From an uncultured Oscillospiraceae bacterium (GTDB lineage Bacteria > Bacillota > Clostridia > Oscillospirales > Oscillospiraceae): a DNA stretch of 59,877 nucleotides. The number at the start of each line of letters is the position of its first letter. Within the stretch, counting starts at the first letter, position 1. The notes under the pieces are model-generated. The model searched no databases and was not told the origin of the DNA. It saw nothing but the letters and a program-made list of their open reading frames with translations. Below are positions 16,249-23,936 of the stretch, in pieces. A program made the translations under genes and the position numbers. The stretch spans positions 1-59,877 of the forward strand of contig CAJUKT010000037.1 of the NCBI GenBank assembly GCA_910587255.1. Reading direction: 5' to 3'.

Positions 16249-16609
16249 CACAGCCTTCTCCTTCCAGCCTGTCGGCCACTTCGATATACTTCCGAGCCCC
16301 GCTGCGGAGCTCTCTTGCCAGCTTTGCGCTGGCGATGTCTCTGCGGGCGTTGGCCTCTACGCCGTCCTGGGTAAGCCACAGTACCTCATAGAGCTGGTGC
16401 TCCGAGCCGGTCAGCTCGTTGATTCTGTCCAGGGCCTTCCCGGCGATGCGGACAGCTTCGTACAGCGTGTATGGCGACTCATTTTGGACACTACTGACCA
16501 TTTCGTTATCACTTGCGCTATCTTCCGGGTAACTATCTCCCTTTTCTTTATCAATCCTGACCTGATAGCCGACGCCATACTGTGTGTTCGCTTCAAGGAA
16601 AATCTTCAA
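16235..16609 (-). CDS. Phage protein of unknown function (124 aa, TTG start)
   Basis: The product has a short beta N-terminus (KIFLEANTQYGVGYQVRID), an acidic Ser-rich linker (about 25-45) and a helical C-terminus (LYEAVRIAGKALDRINEL, ASAKLARELRSGARKYIEV). No conserved catalytic residues stand out. The frame starts at a TTG (16609) with GAGGAGG nine bases upstream; there is no better in-frame start. It overlaps the next gene by 14 bp and follows the DnaC-like gene after a 64-bp gap, so it is part of the early operon. Confidence 0.7.
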   Translation of the reverse strand: MKIFLEANTQYGVGYQVRIDKEKGDSYPEDSASDNEMVSSVQNESPYTLYEAVRIAGKALDRINELTGSEHQLYEVLWLTQDGVEANARRDIASAKLARELRSGARKYIEVADRLEGEGCDEIT

Positions 16610-16673
16610 TTATCAATACCTCCTCTTTCTGCCGCCCATGCCGGATACACTCCAGCATGGGCGGCTATGCTTT

Positions 16674-17498
16674 TCAACCGAAAATCTCCCGCACAACGTC
16701 CTTTTTGCCCTCGGCAATCTTCACCCGCCGAGACCCACCCTTGAAGTAGACGGGGACGCACATCTCCTGGATGCGGGAGTATATGCGCTTGTAGTCCATG
16801 TTCTTCGGGTCATTCATCTCGTCCAACGTGAGGTTCGTGGTCACGATCAGGGGCTTCCTGGTCTTGTACCGCTCATCCACGACGGAGTAGACGATCTCCT
16901 GGGCATACTCGCTCTGCCGCTCCGCCCCAAGGTCATCAATCACCATGAGCGGGAACCGCTTCATCTGGCCGATAATCTCGGACTTGTCCCACCCGCCGTT
17001 GAGGATGCGGGGGAACGATGTGACGAGGGCGGGGATGCCACGGTCAATGAGGGCGTTGGCGATGCAGGCTGCAGCGAAGGTCTTGCCGTTCCCGACCCCG
17101 CCCCAAAACAGGAGCCCGCTGTTGTTCTCCAGCACCTCGGGCCAGTGTTCGACGTACTTCTGGCACCTGATAATCTCGGCAGTCTGCTCAGCTTTTGCGA
17201 AGGTGTACTCCCGGACGGCCTTGTCCTGGATGCCCTGCACCCGGAGGGTGCTGATGCGGCCCATCTCCTCCTGCTTCTTCCTCCGCCGCTCCTCGGCCTC
17301 GTACTTCTCAGCGGCACATCTACACTGGCAGCTCACGATGTCCTCCTGGCCCATGATGGTGATGCGACACTGTTTCTGCGTATGGCACTTACCGCAGTAC
17401 AGCAGGCCGTCCTCCCCCCGGTAGTCTCCGGGCAGCTCAGGCGAGGCGATGGCCGCCGCCTGGGCGATGCTGTTGAATACTTCCATTCCGAAGTTCAT
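16674..17498 (-). CDS. DnaC-like helicase loader
   Basis: The 274-residue protein has an N-terminal Cys cluster (CGKCHTQKQC and CQCRC, about 35-62) likely to bind zinc. A basic helical linker follows, then an AAA+ domain with Walker A GGVGNGKTF and Walker B LMVIDDLGAE, sensor-like IVTTNLTLDEM and the arginine-finger region RIYSRIQEMC. It loads the replicative helicase at the phage origin. The start ATG has GGAGG seven bases upstream and overlaps the mutase stop by 4 bp, so translation is coupled. No phage helicase is seen in the window; the host DnaB is presumably used. Confidence 0.92.
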   Translation of the reverse strand: MNFGMEVFNSIAQAAAIASPELPGDYRGEDGLLYCGKCHTQKQCRITIMGQEDIVSCQCRCAAEKYEAEERRRKKQEEMGRISTLRVQGIQDKAVREYTFAKAEQTAEIIRCQKYVEHWPEVLENNSGLLFWGGVGNGKTFAAACIANALIDRGIPALVTSFPRILNGGWDKSEIIGQMKRFPLMVIDDLGAERQSEYAQEIVYSVVDERYKTRKPLIVTTNLTLDEMNDPKNMDYKRIYSRIQEMCVPVYFKGGSRRVKIAEGKKDVVREIFG

Positions 17499-18619
17499 CG
17501 GTCTCCCTCCAATTCCTTTGCGGCGGTGTCCAATGCGGCCCGGATTACCTGATCCATGTCGTAGTATCGGTAGCTCCCAAGCCGGCCGCCGAATACCACG
17601 TTCTTCTCCCCTGCGGCCAGTTCCGCATACCTGCGGTACAGCTCCATGTTGGTATCATCGCCGATGGGGTAGTACGGCTCCTCGCCAGGGCTCCACTCAT
17701 GGCTGTACTCCCGGCTGATAACGGTGTTTGGCAGCTCCCGGCCAAGCTCGTCCCTGCCGAACAGGAACCACTTGTGCTCGATGATGCGAGTCCACGGGAT
17801 GTCTCTCCCGGTGTAGTTGACGACGGCGTTCCCCTGGTAGTTCGGGTTATCCATGGCCTCCGTTTCAAACCGGATGGAGCGGTACTGGAGCGGCCCGAGC
17901 GCATAGCCGAAGTAGGCGTCAATGGGGCCAGTGTAGACAATCCTCCCGGCCATGGCGTCGAGCTCAGCCTTCCGCTCCAGGTAGTCAACCCCGAGGCGGA
18001 CATCGACGCCCAGGAGCATTTTCTCCACCAGATTCGTGTATCCGCCGAACGGGATTCCCTGGTACAGAGCATCGAAATAGTTGCTGTCATAGGTCAGCCG
18101 GACGGGCAAGCGTTTGATGATGGAGCATGGGAGCTCCCGGCAGGGGCGCCCCCATTGCTTCTCGGTGTATCCCTTCACCAGCTTTTCGTAGATGTCCCGA
18201 CCAACCAGCGAGATCGCCTGCTCCTCCAGGTTCCTCGGCTCCCGGTCAACCTCCCGCCGCTGCTCCAAGAGGATGGCGGCGGCCTCTTCCGGGGACACCA
18301 CGCCCCACATCTGGCTGAACGTCAGCATATTGAACGGCAGAGAGTACATCCGCCCCCGGTAGTACGCCATCGGCGAGTTCGTGAAGCGGTTGAAGTCATC
18401 GAACCGCCTGACATAGCTCCATATCTGCCTATCGTTCGTGTGGAAGATGTGCGGCCCGTACCTGTGTACCGTGACGCCGTTCACCAGCTCCGTGTAGGCG
18501 TTGCCGCCGATATGCCCCCGACGCTCTACCACCAGACATCTCCGGCCAGCCTCGGTCATCTGCTGGGCGAACGTGGCCCCATACAGGCCAGCCCCGACAA
18601 TCAGATAATCGTATCTCAT
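17495..18619 (-). CDS. glf: UDP-galactopyranose mutase
   Basis: The 374-residue flavoprotein has the dinucleotide-binding motif VGAGLYGA (8-15), ERRGHIGGNAYTE, and the conserved YGPHIFHTND, TEKQWGRP, ITREYSHEW-like (ISREYSHEWSPGEEPYYPI) and FGGRLGSYRYYDMDQVI segments; length is normal for the family. The reaction interconverts UDP-galactopyranose and UDP-galactofuranose. Its start overlaps the replication gene and its stop overlaps dnaC (both 4-bp ATGA), so it is locked into the replication operon. That place is odd for a sugar enzyme. It may feed the TAGT-like glycosyltransferase of the cassette 4 kb downstream (inference). Confidence 0.95.
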   Translation of the reverse strand: MRYDYLIVGAGLYGATFAQQMTEAGRRCLVVERRGHIGGNAYTELVNGVTVHRYGPHIFHTNDRQIWSYVRRFDDFNRFTNSPMAYYRGRMYSLPFNMLTFSQMWGVVSPEEAAAILLEQRREVDREPRNLEEQAISLVGRDIYEKLVKGYTEKQWGRPCRELPCSIIKRLPVRLTYDSNYFDALYQGIPFGGYTNLVEKMLLGVDVRLGVDYLERKAELDAMAGRIVYTGPIDAYFGYALGPLQYRSIRFETEAMDNPNYQGNAVVNYTGRDIPWTRIIEHKWFLFGRDELGRELPNTVISREYSHEWSPGEEPYYPIGDDTNMELYRRYAELAAGEKNVVFGGRLGSYRYYDMDQVIRAALDTAAKELEGDR

Positions 18620-19461
18620 AGGCTGCCACTCGTGTCCCCAGGATCATAGTGATACTCTCCGGCGGGGCCTCCGGTGGGCCGGTGGCCTGGGGCATCTCCT
18701 TCCCGAAGAAAGTCAACAAACGGGGTGCTTTCGCTCAGGAACGTCTTGCCGAGCTTGATGTAGTGCTTCTCCGTCTGGAGCTTCTTACACTGTTCCGCAT
18801 AGGCCATGGCGGCTCTGAGCAGCTCCTCCTCGGAGAACCCGTCGTTCAGGCGGGCCTTGTACTTCTTGTAGGCGTTGGCCTTTTCATCTTTTCTGGGATA
18901 TGCTGCCCAAAACTGTTCAAATGCCGGTGTGTACTGAGAGCCAGCCGGTTTCTCGGCCTTTTTCGTTTCGTCGGGCGGATCGTCCCTGGGCGGCTCATTA
19001 GGCGGGTCTCCAGGCGGCGCCGGAGGGAGCTTGTCGGGGTTATCATCATTCTTACCGGCCAGAACAGCCTTGGCGGCGGCCTTCCTGGCACGTTCCCGCC
19101 TCTTTCGCTCATTCGCAGCTTCCTTTGCCGACATATAACGCACCCACGGCTCCTGATGCTCGGGCCAATCGTGAATGTAGTACCGTCCGTCCATCTCGTC
19201 AATCCACCCTGCATCGACCAGAGCTTGCGCTACCTTCATCGGATCACGGCTCTTGTCAATTTTCAGGGCAAAGACATCGGCGATGTCATTCAGGTCAGCT
19301 TTCTTCAGGAGGCCGTTGCTGTCAGCGTTGTCCTTCACGGCCCACAGCCATACATAGTCCAAAATACCGAGCGCCTCTGCTTCGTTGCACCCGGCCAGCT
19401 TTGCGAAGTCTCGGAGCTTAGGGCCGACGACTCCTTCGTGTAAGGCAATCCATCTGTCCAT
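18616..19461 (-). CDS. Phage replication initiator-like protein
   Basis: The 281-residue protein from the ATG at 19461 has an N-terminal winged-helix-like module (about 1-105, MDRWIALHEGVVGPKLRDFA, ending near YYIHDWPEHQEPW). A long Pro/Asp/Lys-rich linker follows (about 130-185), then a C-terminal domain FEQFWAAYPRKDEKANAYKK common to DnaD/DnaB-like and phage O-type replication proteins. It is followed by the helicase loader after the mutase, as expected for origin recognition. The open frame extends to 19527, but residues upstream look unlike the paralogue, and AGGAAAGG lies before the chosen start. Confidence 0.8.
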   Translation of the reverse strand: MDRWIALHEGVVGPKLRDFAKLAGCNEAEALGILDYVWLWAVKDNADSNGLLKKADLNDIADVFALKIDKSRDPMKVAQALVDAGWIDEMDGRYYIHDWPEHQEPWVRYMSAKEAANERKRRERARKAAAKAVLAGKNDDNPDKLPPAPPGDPPNEPPRDDPPDETKKAEKPAGSQYTPAFEQFWAAYPRKDEKANAYKKYKARLNDGFSEEELLRAAMAYAEQCKKLQTEKHYIKLGKTFLSESTPFVDFLREGDAPGHRPTGGPAGEYHYDPGDTSGSL

Positions 19462-19471
19462 ACATACAGCC

Positions 19472-19855
19472 CTACCTTTCCTCGCAAAACGCTTGGAACT
19501 CGGCCCAATCGCTGAGGTAGTACCCATCGCTCCGCTTATCGACCCAGCCGGATTCTACAAGTGCCTCGGCCACTCTCTGAGGGTCAAGGCACTTTGATAT
19601 GGTACTCTTGAACGTACACTTGATGTCCTCCAGGTCAGCCTCCAGAAGAAGGCCGTCCTGATCGGCGTTCCCGCCAATCCCCCACAGCCAGAGGTAAGAC
19701 AGGATACCGAGCGCCTCCGCTTCGTTGCACCTGGCCAGCTTTGCGAATTTTCGGAGCTTCGGGCCAATGACCCACTCATGCACCGCAATCCACTTATCGA
19801 CTTCCATTCCAGGCGACATCTGTTCATCCCTTCCTTTCTTGATGTCGTAGTTCAT
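19472..19855 (-). CDS. Stand-alone winged-helix paralogue of the replication initiator
   Basis: The 127-residue protein matches the first module of the gene just downstream: VDKWIAVHEWVIGPKLRKFA here against MDRWIALHEGVVGPKLRDFA there, with CNEAEALGIL shared exactly. It stops where the linker would begin (WAEFQAFCEER). So the operon holds one short and one long copy made by tandem duplication. The ATG at 19855 overlaps the upstream stop (ATGA); an internal ATG at 19819 with GGAAGG is an alternative start. It may bind the same origin DNA and act as a regulator of the full-length copy. Confidence 0.78.
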   Translation of the reverse strand: MNYDIKKGRDEQMSPGMEVDKWIAVHEWVIGPKLRKFAKLARCNEAEALGILSYLWLWGIGGNADQDGLLLEADLEDIKCTFKSTISKCLDPQRVAEALVESGWVDKRSDGYYLSDWAEFQAFCEER

Positions 19856-20016
19856 GAGGCTTTTGCTTGCCCCTTGACAGTCGAGACTTCTCTGCTGCCG
19901 GCCATGGCAAATATGTCGATTTTGGGGGCCTTCTTCAGAGCTGCCTCCAACTCGGCATCGGAGTGGATTCCATACTCCTCAGCCAACATCTTCCTGAGCT
20001 CTTCTACACGGTTCAT
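19852..20016 (-). CDS. Small phage early protein (54 aa)
   Basis: The ATG at 20016 has a strong AAAGGAGG five to seven bases upstream; the frame is open to 20043 but has no signal there. The product is helical (NRVEELRKMLAEEYGIHSDA, ELEAALKKAPKIDIFAMAG) and soluble, with no motif I recognise. It is the first gene of the replication operon after the operator-rich gap, and its stop overlaps the start of the next gene. Confidence 0.65.
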   Translation of the reverse strand: MNRVEELRKMLAEEYGIHSDAELEAALKKAPKIDIFAMAGSREVSTVKGQAKAS

Positions 20017-20143
20017 GCGCCCCCTCCTTTCTCCTTTTGCCATGAATCCACTTTTCGCCCCGTTTTCGTGTACCCAGACGCACGTTTATGGGGCCAAACG
20101 TGCATCGACAAGCTATTTTCTTCTTCAGGCCGGTATCGTATAA

Positions 20144-20276
20144 TTACCACAGTGGCAAACGGAACCAGCCTCGGAGCCTTTCGGCGTCATTCATTCCGAC
20201 ATTCCTCGGTTCTCAACAGGATTTCCGAAGTGGCAACTTGCGCCCGTTGATTACCGTTTTGGTAGTTTGTCGTCAA
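20144..20276 (-). promoter_or_regulatory. Early operator/promoter region
   Basis: The gap 20017-20250 carries no gene. It holds TTACCACAGTGGCAA (20144-20158), a near-perfect palindrome, and a weaker TTCCGAAGTGGCAA (20223-20236). At its right edge TACCGTTTTGGTA (20252-20264) lies inside a leftward TTGACG (20271-20276) with a weak TAATCA -10 (20248-20253). These share a TACCAnnnTGGTA core with the sites at 20503 and 20536, so the repressor or the Cro-like protein probably binds here to control the replication operon. Confidence 0.6.
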
Positions 20277-20469
20277 AAAAAATGACGCTGAACTGCTCCA
20301 TCGTCAAATCCAGCTCCGCCGCCAATGCCAGCTTCTCCTCGTCGGTGAACGGGGTCTTGCCGGTCTCTTTCTTGGCGTAGGCGTTCAGGCATTTGCCGAT
20401 TGCGCTTGCCATGTCCCGTCTGGTTTTCCCTTTCCGTCTCCGGGCAATCTCAAGCTCAAGAGTGTTCAT
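20251..20469 (-). CDS. Cro/XRE-type small regulator
   Basis: The 72-residue protein has a helix-turn-helix layout (ARRRKGKTRRDMASAIGKCL, NAYAKKETGKTPFTDEEKLA, LAAELDLTMEQFSVIFFDD) typical of short XRE-family proteins of lactic and clostridial phages. It is divergent from the CI-like repressor across a 147-bp operator region, exactly where Cro is expected. AAAGGAGG precedes the ATG. Its 3' end overlaps the operator at 20252-20264. Confidence 0.8.
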   Translation of the reverse strand: MNTLELEIARRRKGKTRRDMASAIGKCLNAYAKKETGKTPFTDEEKLALAAELDLTMEQFSVIFFDDKLPKR

Positions 20470-20498
20470 GTCGCCGCCTCCTTTCCTATTATATCTCT

Positions 20499-20548
20499 AT
20501 CCTACCACTTTGGAATCTCATTGTCAATCGGGTTTTACCATTATGGAA
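20499..20548 (-). promoter_or_regulatory. Leftward early promoter with two operators
   Basis: TTGACA (20522-20527), a 17-bp spacer and TAGGAT (20499-20504) form a leftward promoter for the Cro-like gene. Operator-like TACCACTTTGGAA (20503-20515) covers its spacer and -10, and TACCATTATGGAA (20536-20548) lies 33 bp away, about three helical turns, between the two divergent promoters. Confidence 0.72.
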
Positions 20549-20557
20549 AAATTACTG

Positions 20558-20586
20558 TTGCAAACCTTCACTTTTCGTTGTAGAAT
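20558..20586 (+). promoter_or_regulatory. Promoter of the CI-like repressor
   Basis: TTGCAA (20558-20563) and TAGAAT (20581-20586) with a 17-bp spacer point rightward and end 30 bp before the repressor ATG. An operator-like site 10 bp upstream (20536-20548) is placed for autoregulation. Confidence 0.72.
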
Positions 20587-20616
20587 ACTATCTATCCATA
20601 TCAGGGAGGTATCATT

Positions 20617-21003
20617 ATGTACGATAAGAGCTCATTTTCTTACCAATATAACCGGATAATGGCGATGCGTGGAATGTCACAGAAGGAACTGGCGGCGGCC
20701 CTCAACATTTCGAGCGCCACGACATCCAGGTATGCAACCGGCGCCAGGGAGCCGGACATCAAAACCCTCGTGCGGATTGCCGAGATTCTCCATGTCTCCG
20801 TAGACGAGCTGCTCGGCGTTGACGTGCCGGAGCCAGTTGCCCCGCCCCAGCCCCCGGTAGACATCGCCACGCTGACGGCCTGCTATTCCAGGGCATCGGA
20901 ACAGGACAGGGACGTTCTGTGGTCTCTCCTCTCCCGGTACATGAAGCCAGCGGAGAAGGCGGCAATCACCGCCCTACGGGAGAAGAAAGGGCAGGTCGGG
21001 TAG
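20617..21003 (+). CDS. CI-like XRE repressor
   Basis: The 128-residue protein has a canonical XRE helix-turn-helix at residues 10-65 (IMAMRGMSQKELAAALNISS, TTSRYATGAREPDIKTLVRI, AEILHVSVDELLG). A Pro-rich linker and a short helical C-terminus (about 85-125) follow. It lacks the peptidase-like domain of lambda CI, so induction by RecA-stimulated self-cleavage is unlikely. AGGGAGG precedes the ATG. It is divergent from the Cro-like gene and upstream of the integrase, the standard lysogeny module. Confidence 0.87.
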   Translation: MYDKSSFSYQYNRIMAMRGMSQKELAAALNISSATTSRYATGAREPDIKTLVRIAEILHVSVDELLGVDVPEPVAPPQPPVDIATLTACYSRASEQDRDVLWSLLSRYMKPAEKAAITALREKKGQVG

Positions 21004-21083
21004 TCCCGGCCTGCAAAGTCATCCAGCTCCCGGTCGGCCACTGGCCGAAGGGCAAATCCTGACTGTGATACGGAGGTGGCACC

Positions 21084-22850
21084 ATGCCAAAGCGCAAATC
21101 ACCAAAGAAGCGGGTATCCAAAACGACAACCGAGCCAAGGGCGGCAATCTATATCCGGGTGTCCACCCAGTACCAGACAGACCGGGCCAGCCTCCCGGTG
21201 CAGTGTGAGGAGCTCATCAACTACGCCAAGTACGCCCTCAGCATCAACTCATACGAGATTTTCGAGGACGCCGGCTTCTCGGCGAAGAACACTGACCGGC
21301 CAGCGTACCAGCAGATGATAGCCCGTGTCCGCAACGGCGAGTTCACTCACGTTCTGGTCTGGAAAATCGACCGGATCAGCCGGAACCTGCTGGACTTCAC
21401 GGCCATGTACCAGGAGCTCAAAAACCTGGGCGTCACCTTTATCTCCAAGAACGAGCAGTTCGACACCAGCACAGCAATCGGCGAGGCGATGCTACGGATC
21501 ATCCTGGTCTTTGCCGAGCTGGAGCGGAAGATGACCAGCGAGCGTGTCAGCGCAGTCATGGTGTCCAGGGCCAGCAAGGGCGACTGGAATGGCGGTAAAA
21601 TCCCATACGGCTATGACTATGACAAGGACACCGGCGAGTTCTCCATCAACGAGGACGAGGCCAAGGTCATCAACCTGATCTATGACCTCTACGAGAGCGA
21701 GAAGTCGCTGACCGTCGTGGCAAAGTACCTGAACGACCACGGATACCGGGCGAGGTCTGGGAAGCCGTGGAACCCGACCACCACCAGGAAGATGCTGGTC
21801 AGTCCATTTTACGCCGGCGTCTACCGCTACAACTACCGATGCGAGGCGGACGGCGGCAGCCATACTCCCTCCTACGTCCGGGACGAGGACGAGTGGGTCG
21901 TCATCGAAGACCACCACCCGGCCATTGTGGACAAGGCAAGGCAGAAGCGGATCGAGGTCATCCTTCAGGCCAACCAGCGGTCACAATCCAACGGCACCAC
22001 CAGCTACAACAGGAAGGACGTTCATATCTTCGCTGGCCTTCTCCGCTGCGGGATATGCGGGAGCGGCATGACGGCCTCCACAGATCGGGAACGTGACGGG
22101 GGCTGGGCCCCATCCAAATACGGATGCACCCGCCGCCGGCGCTTCAATGACTGCAACAACAAATTCGTCTCTGACATCACCATCGGCCCGTTCGCCATGA
22201 ACTACATCGCCAACATCATCCGGGCCGGTAACAGCTTCGGCAAGAGCACCAGCATTGAGACGCTCCAGAAGAAGCTGCTCCGTGGCGACACATTCAAGGA
22301 CGTGGTAGGCATCGAGCGTCCCGGCCTGGAGGAGCTCTACAACCATCTTCAGAGCGGGGCAGGCGGCCTCGAATACAAGTCCGCAGCCCTGACCGCTGCG
22401 GAGGCGTCCAGCATCACAGACGAACGGGATGTCCTGCTGTCGGAAAAGCGGCGCCTTGAGAGGGCGCTGGCCCGCCTGAAAAGCCTGTACCTGTATTCTG
22501 ATGAGGGGATGTCAGAGACCGATTATGTAATCTCACGAAATGACCTGATGGCATCACTGGACAGCGTGACGGAGAGGTTGGATGTCGTGGAAAACTCCAT
22601 CACGGAGCACCTGACGCTCTCAGACGAGGAGTTCATGGCGAAGGCGTCCTACTTCCTCGTGGCGCAGAAGCTCAACGAGAAACGGTACATCGACTACGAG
22701 AAATTCATCAAGAAAATCGACTCCCGAATCCTCAAGGATTTCATCAACTCGGTCGTACAAAACTTTTGTATAAAAAACGGTCGAGTGGTCTCCATTCTCT
22801 TCAAAAACGGCATAGAGCACCGATTTTTGTACTCCGACGCCGAACAGTGA
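21084..22850 (+). CDS. int: Large serine recombinase (phage integrase)
   Basis: The 588-residue protein has the resolvase domain (AAIYIRVSTQYQTDRASLPV with the catalytic Ser near 27, VWKIDRISRNLLDF, LAELERKMTSERV-like FAELERKMTSERV). The recombinase domain follows (GKIPYGYDYDKDTG, YLNDHGYRARSGKPWNP). A zinc ribbon (CGICGSGM ... CTRRRRFNDCNN) and a coiled coil (about 445-510) complete the large-serine-integrase layout. It catalyses prophage insertion and, with a directionality factor not identified here, excision. GGAGG precedes the ATG. It is the outermost phage gene, next to queA. Confidence 0.95.
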   Translation: MPKRKSPKKRVSKTTTEPRAAIYIRVSTQYQTDRASLPVQCEELINYAKYALSINSYEIFEDAGFSAKNTDRPAYQQMIARVRNGEFTHVLVWKIDRISRNLLDFTAMYQELKNLGVTFISKNEQFDTSTAIGEAMLRIILVFAELERKMTSERVSAVMVSRASKGDWNGGKIPYGYDYDKDTGEFSINEDEAKVINLIYDLYESEKSLTVVAKYLNDHGYRARSGKPWNPTTTRKMLVSPFYAGVYRYNYRCEADGGSHTPSYVRDEDEWVVIEDHHPAIVDKARQKRIEVILQANQRSQSNGTTSYNRKDVHIFAGLLRCGICGSGMTASTDRERDGGWAPSKYGCTRRRRFNDCNNKFVSDITIGPFAMNYIANIIRAGNSFGKSTSIETLQKKLLRGDTFKDVVGIERPGLEELYNHLQSGAGGLEYKSAALTAAEASSITDERDVLLSEKRRLERALARLKSLYLYSDEGMSETDYVISRNDLMASLDSVTERLDVVENSITEHLTLSDEEFMAKASYFLVAQKLNEKRYIDYEKFIKKIDSRILKDFINSVVQNFCIKNGRVVSILFKNGIEHRFLYSDAEQ

Positions 22851-22892
22851 AAAACCCCGGAAACCCCTGATTTCAAGGGCTTCCGGGGCTCT
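22850..22892. terminator. Terminator between integrase and queA
   Basis: A 12-bp stem with one mismatch (22855-22866 with 22877-22888) is followed by five T on the minus strand (22854-22850), so it mainly ends queA transcription. On the plus strand it is followed by CTCTTT and may also end the integrase message. The phage-host junction is somewhere in or near it. Confidence 0.85.
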
Positions 22893-23936
22893 TTACTTGG
22901 CCGGGTCAATCGTATCTGTTATGAACATGGCGTCGCCAAAGGAGAAAAAGCGGTAACGCTCCCCCACTGCCTGCTCATAGGCCGACAGCACGTGCTCCCG
23001 CCCCGCCAGGGCGGACACCAGCATGATAAGGGTGGATTCGGGCAGATGAAAGTTGGTGATCAGGCCATCCAGCACCTTAAACCGATATCCGGGATAGATA
23101 AAAATCTTGGTCCATCCAGCCGACGCTGTCAGCGTACCGTCCTCCGCCGCCCAGCTCTCAATGGTTCGGCAGGAGGTGGTGCCCACGCAGATAACCCGCC
23201 CGCCCTGGCGCTTTGTCTCGTTCACCACATCGGCGGTCTCCTGGGGGATGACGCAGTACTCCGCGTGCATCTCGTGCTCGTCCAGGTTTTCCGCCTTTAC
23301 CGGCCGGAAGGTGCCCAGTCCCACGTGGAGGGTCACATAGCACACCTTCACCCCCATGGCCCGGATTTGTTCCAACAGCGGCTGGGTGAAATGCAGCCCC
23401 GCCGTGGGCGCGGCGGCGGAGCCCACCACCTTGGAATACACCGTCTGATAACGCTCCCCGTCCTCCAACTCCGCCTTGATATAAGGGGGCAGGGGCATCC
23501 TGCCCAGCCGCTCCAGGGTCTCCAAGAAAATCCCTTCGTAGTCGAAGCGGACCAGCCGGTTTCCGTCCGCCCCCTCGCCCACAACCTCGGCGGCCATCTC
23601 CCCGTCCCCAAAGGTCACCTTGGCCCCTATGCGCAGCTTTTTCCCGGGGCGAACCAGGCATTCCCACACCTTGTCTCCCCGGTCTATGAGCAGCAGCACC
23701 TCGCAGGCGCCGCCTCCCGCCCGCTTTCCGATGAGCCGGGCGGGCAGCACCCGGCTGTCATTGAGCACCAGACAGTCCCCGGGCCGCAGCAGGGATGGCA
23801 GGTCATAGAAATGCAGGTGGCGGGTCTCCCCCGTCATCTTGTCCAGCGCCAGCAGACGGGAGGCGTCCCTCCGCTCCAGAGGCGTCTGGGCGATGAGCTC
23901 CGGGGGTAGGTCAAAATAAAAATCTGAGGTTTTCAC
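22893..23936 (-). CDS. queA: S-adenosylmethionine:tRNA ribosyltransferase-isomerase
   Basis: QueA transfers and isomerises the ribose of SAM onto 7-aminomethyl-7-deazaguanine in tRNA, a late step of queuosine synthesis. The 347-residue product starts at a GTG (23936; VKTSDFYFDLPPELIAQTP) that overlaps the upstream stop by 4 bp (GTGA). Conserved segments include RRDASRLL, CLVLNDSRVLPARL, PLPPYIK, DGERYQTVYSK, GSAAAPTAGLHFT and the C-terminal NFHLPESTLIMLVSALAG. Length is normal. The prophage lies directly beyond its 3' end without disrupting it. Confidence 0.96.
   Translation of the reverse strand: MKTSDFYFDLPPELIAQTPLERRDASRLLALDKMTGETRHLHFYDLPSLLRPGDCLVLNDSRVLPARLIGKRAGGGACEVLLLIDRGDKVWECLVRPGKKLRIGAKVTFGDGEMAAEVVGEGADGNRLVRFDYEGIFLETLERLGRMPLPPYIKAELEDGERYQTVYSKVVGSAAAPTAGLHFTQPLLEQIRAMGVKVCYVTLHVGLGTFRPVKAENLDEHEMHAEYCVIPQETADVVNETKRQGGRVICVGTTSCRTIESWAAEDGTLTASAGWTKIFIYPGYRFKVLDGLITNFHLPESTLIMLVSALAGREHVLSAYEQAVGERYRFFSFGDAMFITDTIDPAK

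Larger units (their letters stand above)
1..22850. mobile_element. Prophage (left end outside window)
   Basis: A temperate tailed-phage genome is recognisable from terminase, portal, MuF, capsid, DnaC-type replication, CI/Cro-like and serine integrase genes in the usual modular order. The integrase ends three bases before the A-tract of a terminator shared with host queA, so the right junction lies close to 22850. The left junction, tail and lysis genes are not in the window. No att core can be named because only one junction is visible. Nearly all genes run leftward; only the nuclease, the repressor and the integrase run rightward. Confidence 0.93.

Noticed and set aside
20617..21003. SOS-cleavable CI repressor
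   Set aside because: The protein is only 128 residues and has no Ala-Gly cleavage site or Ser/Lys peptidase domain.
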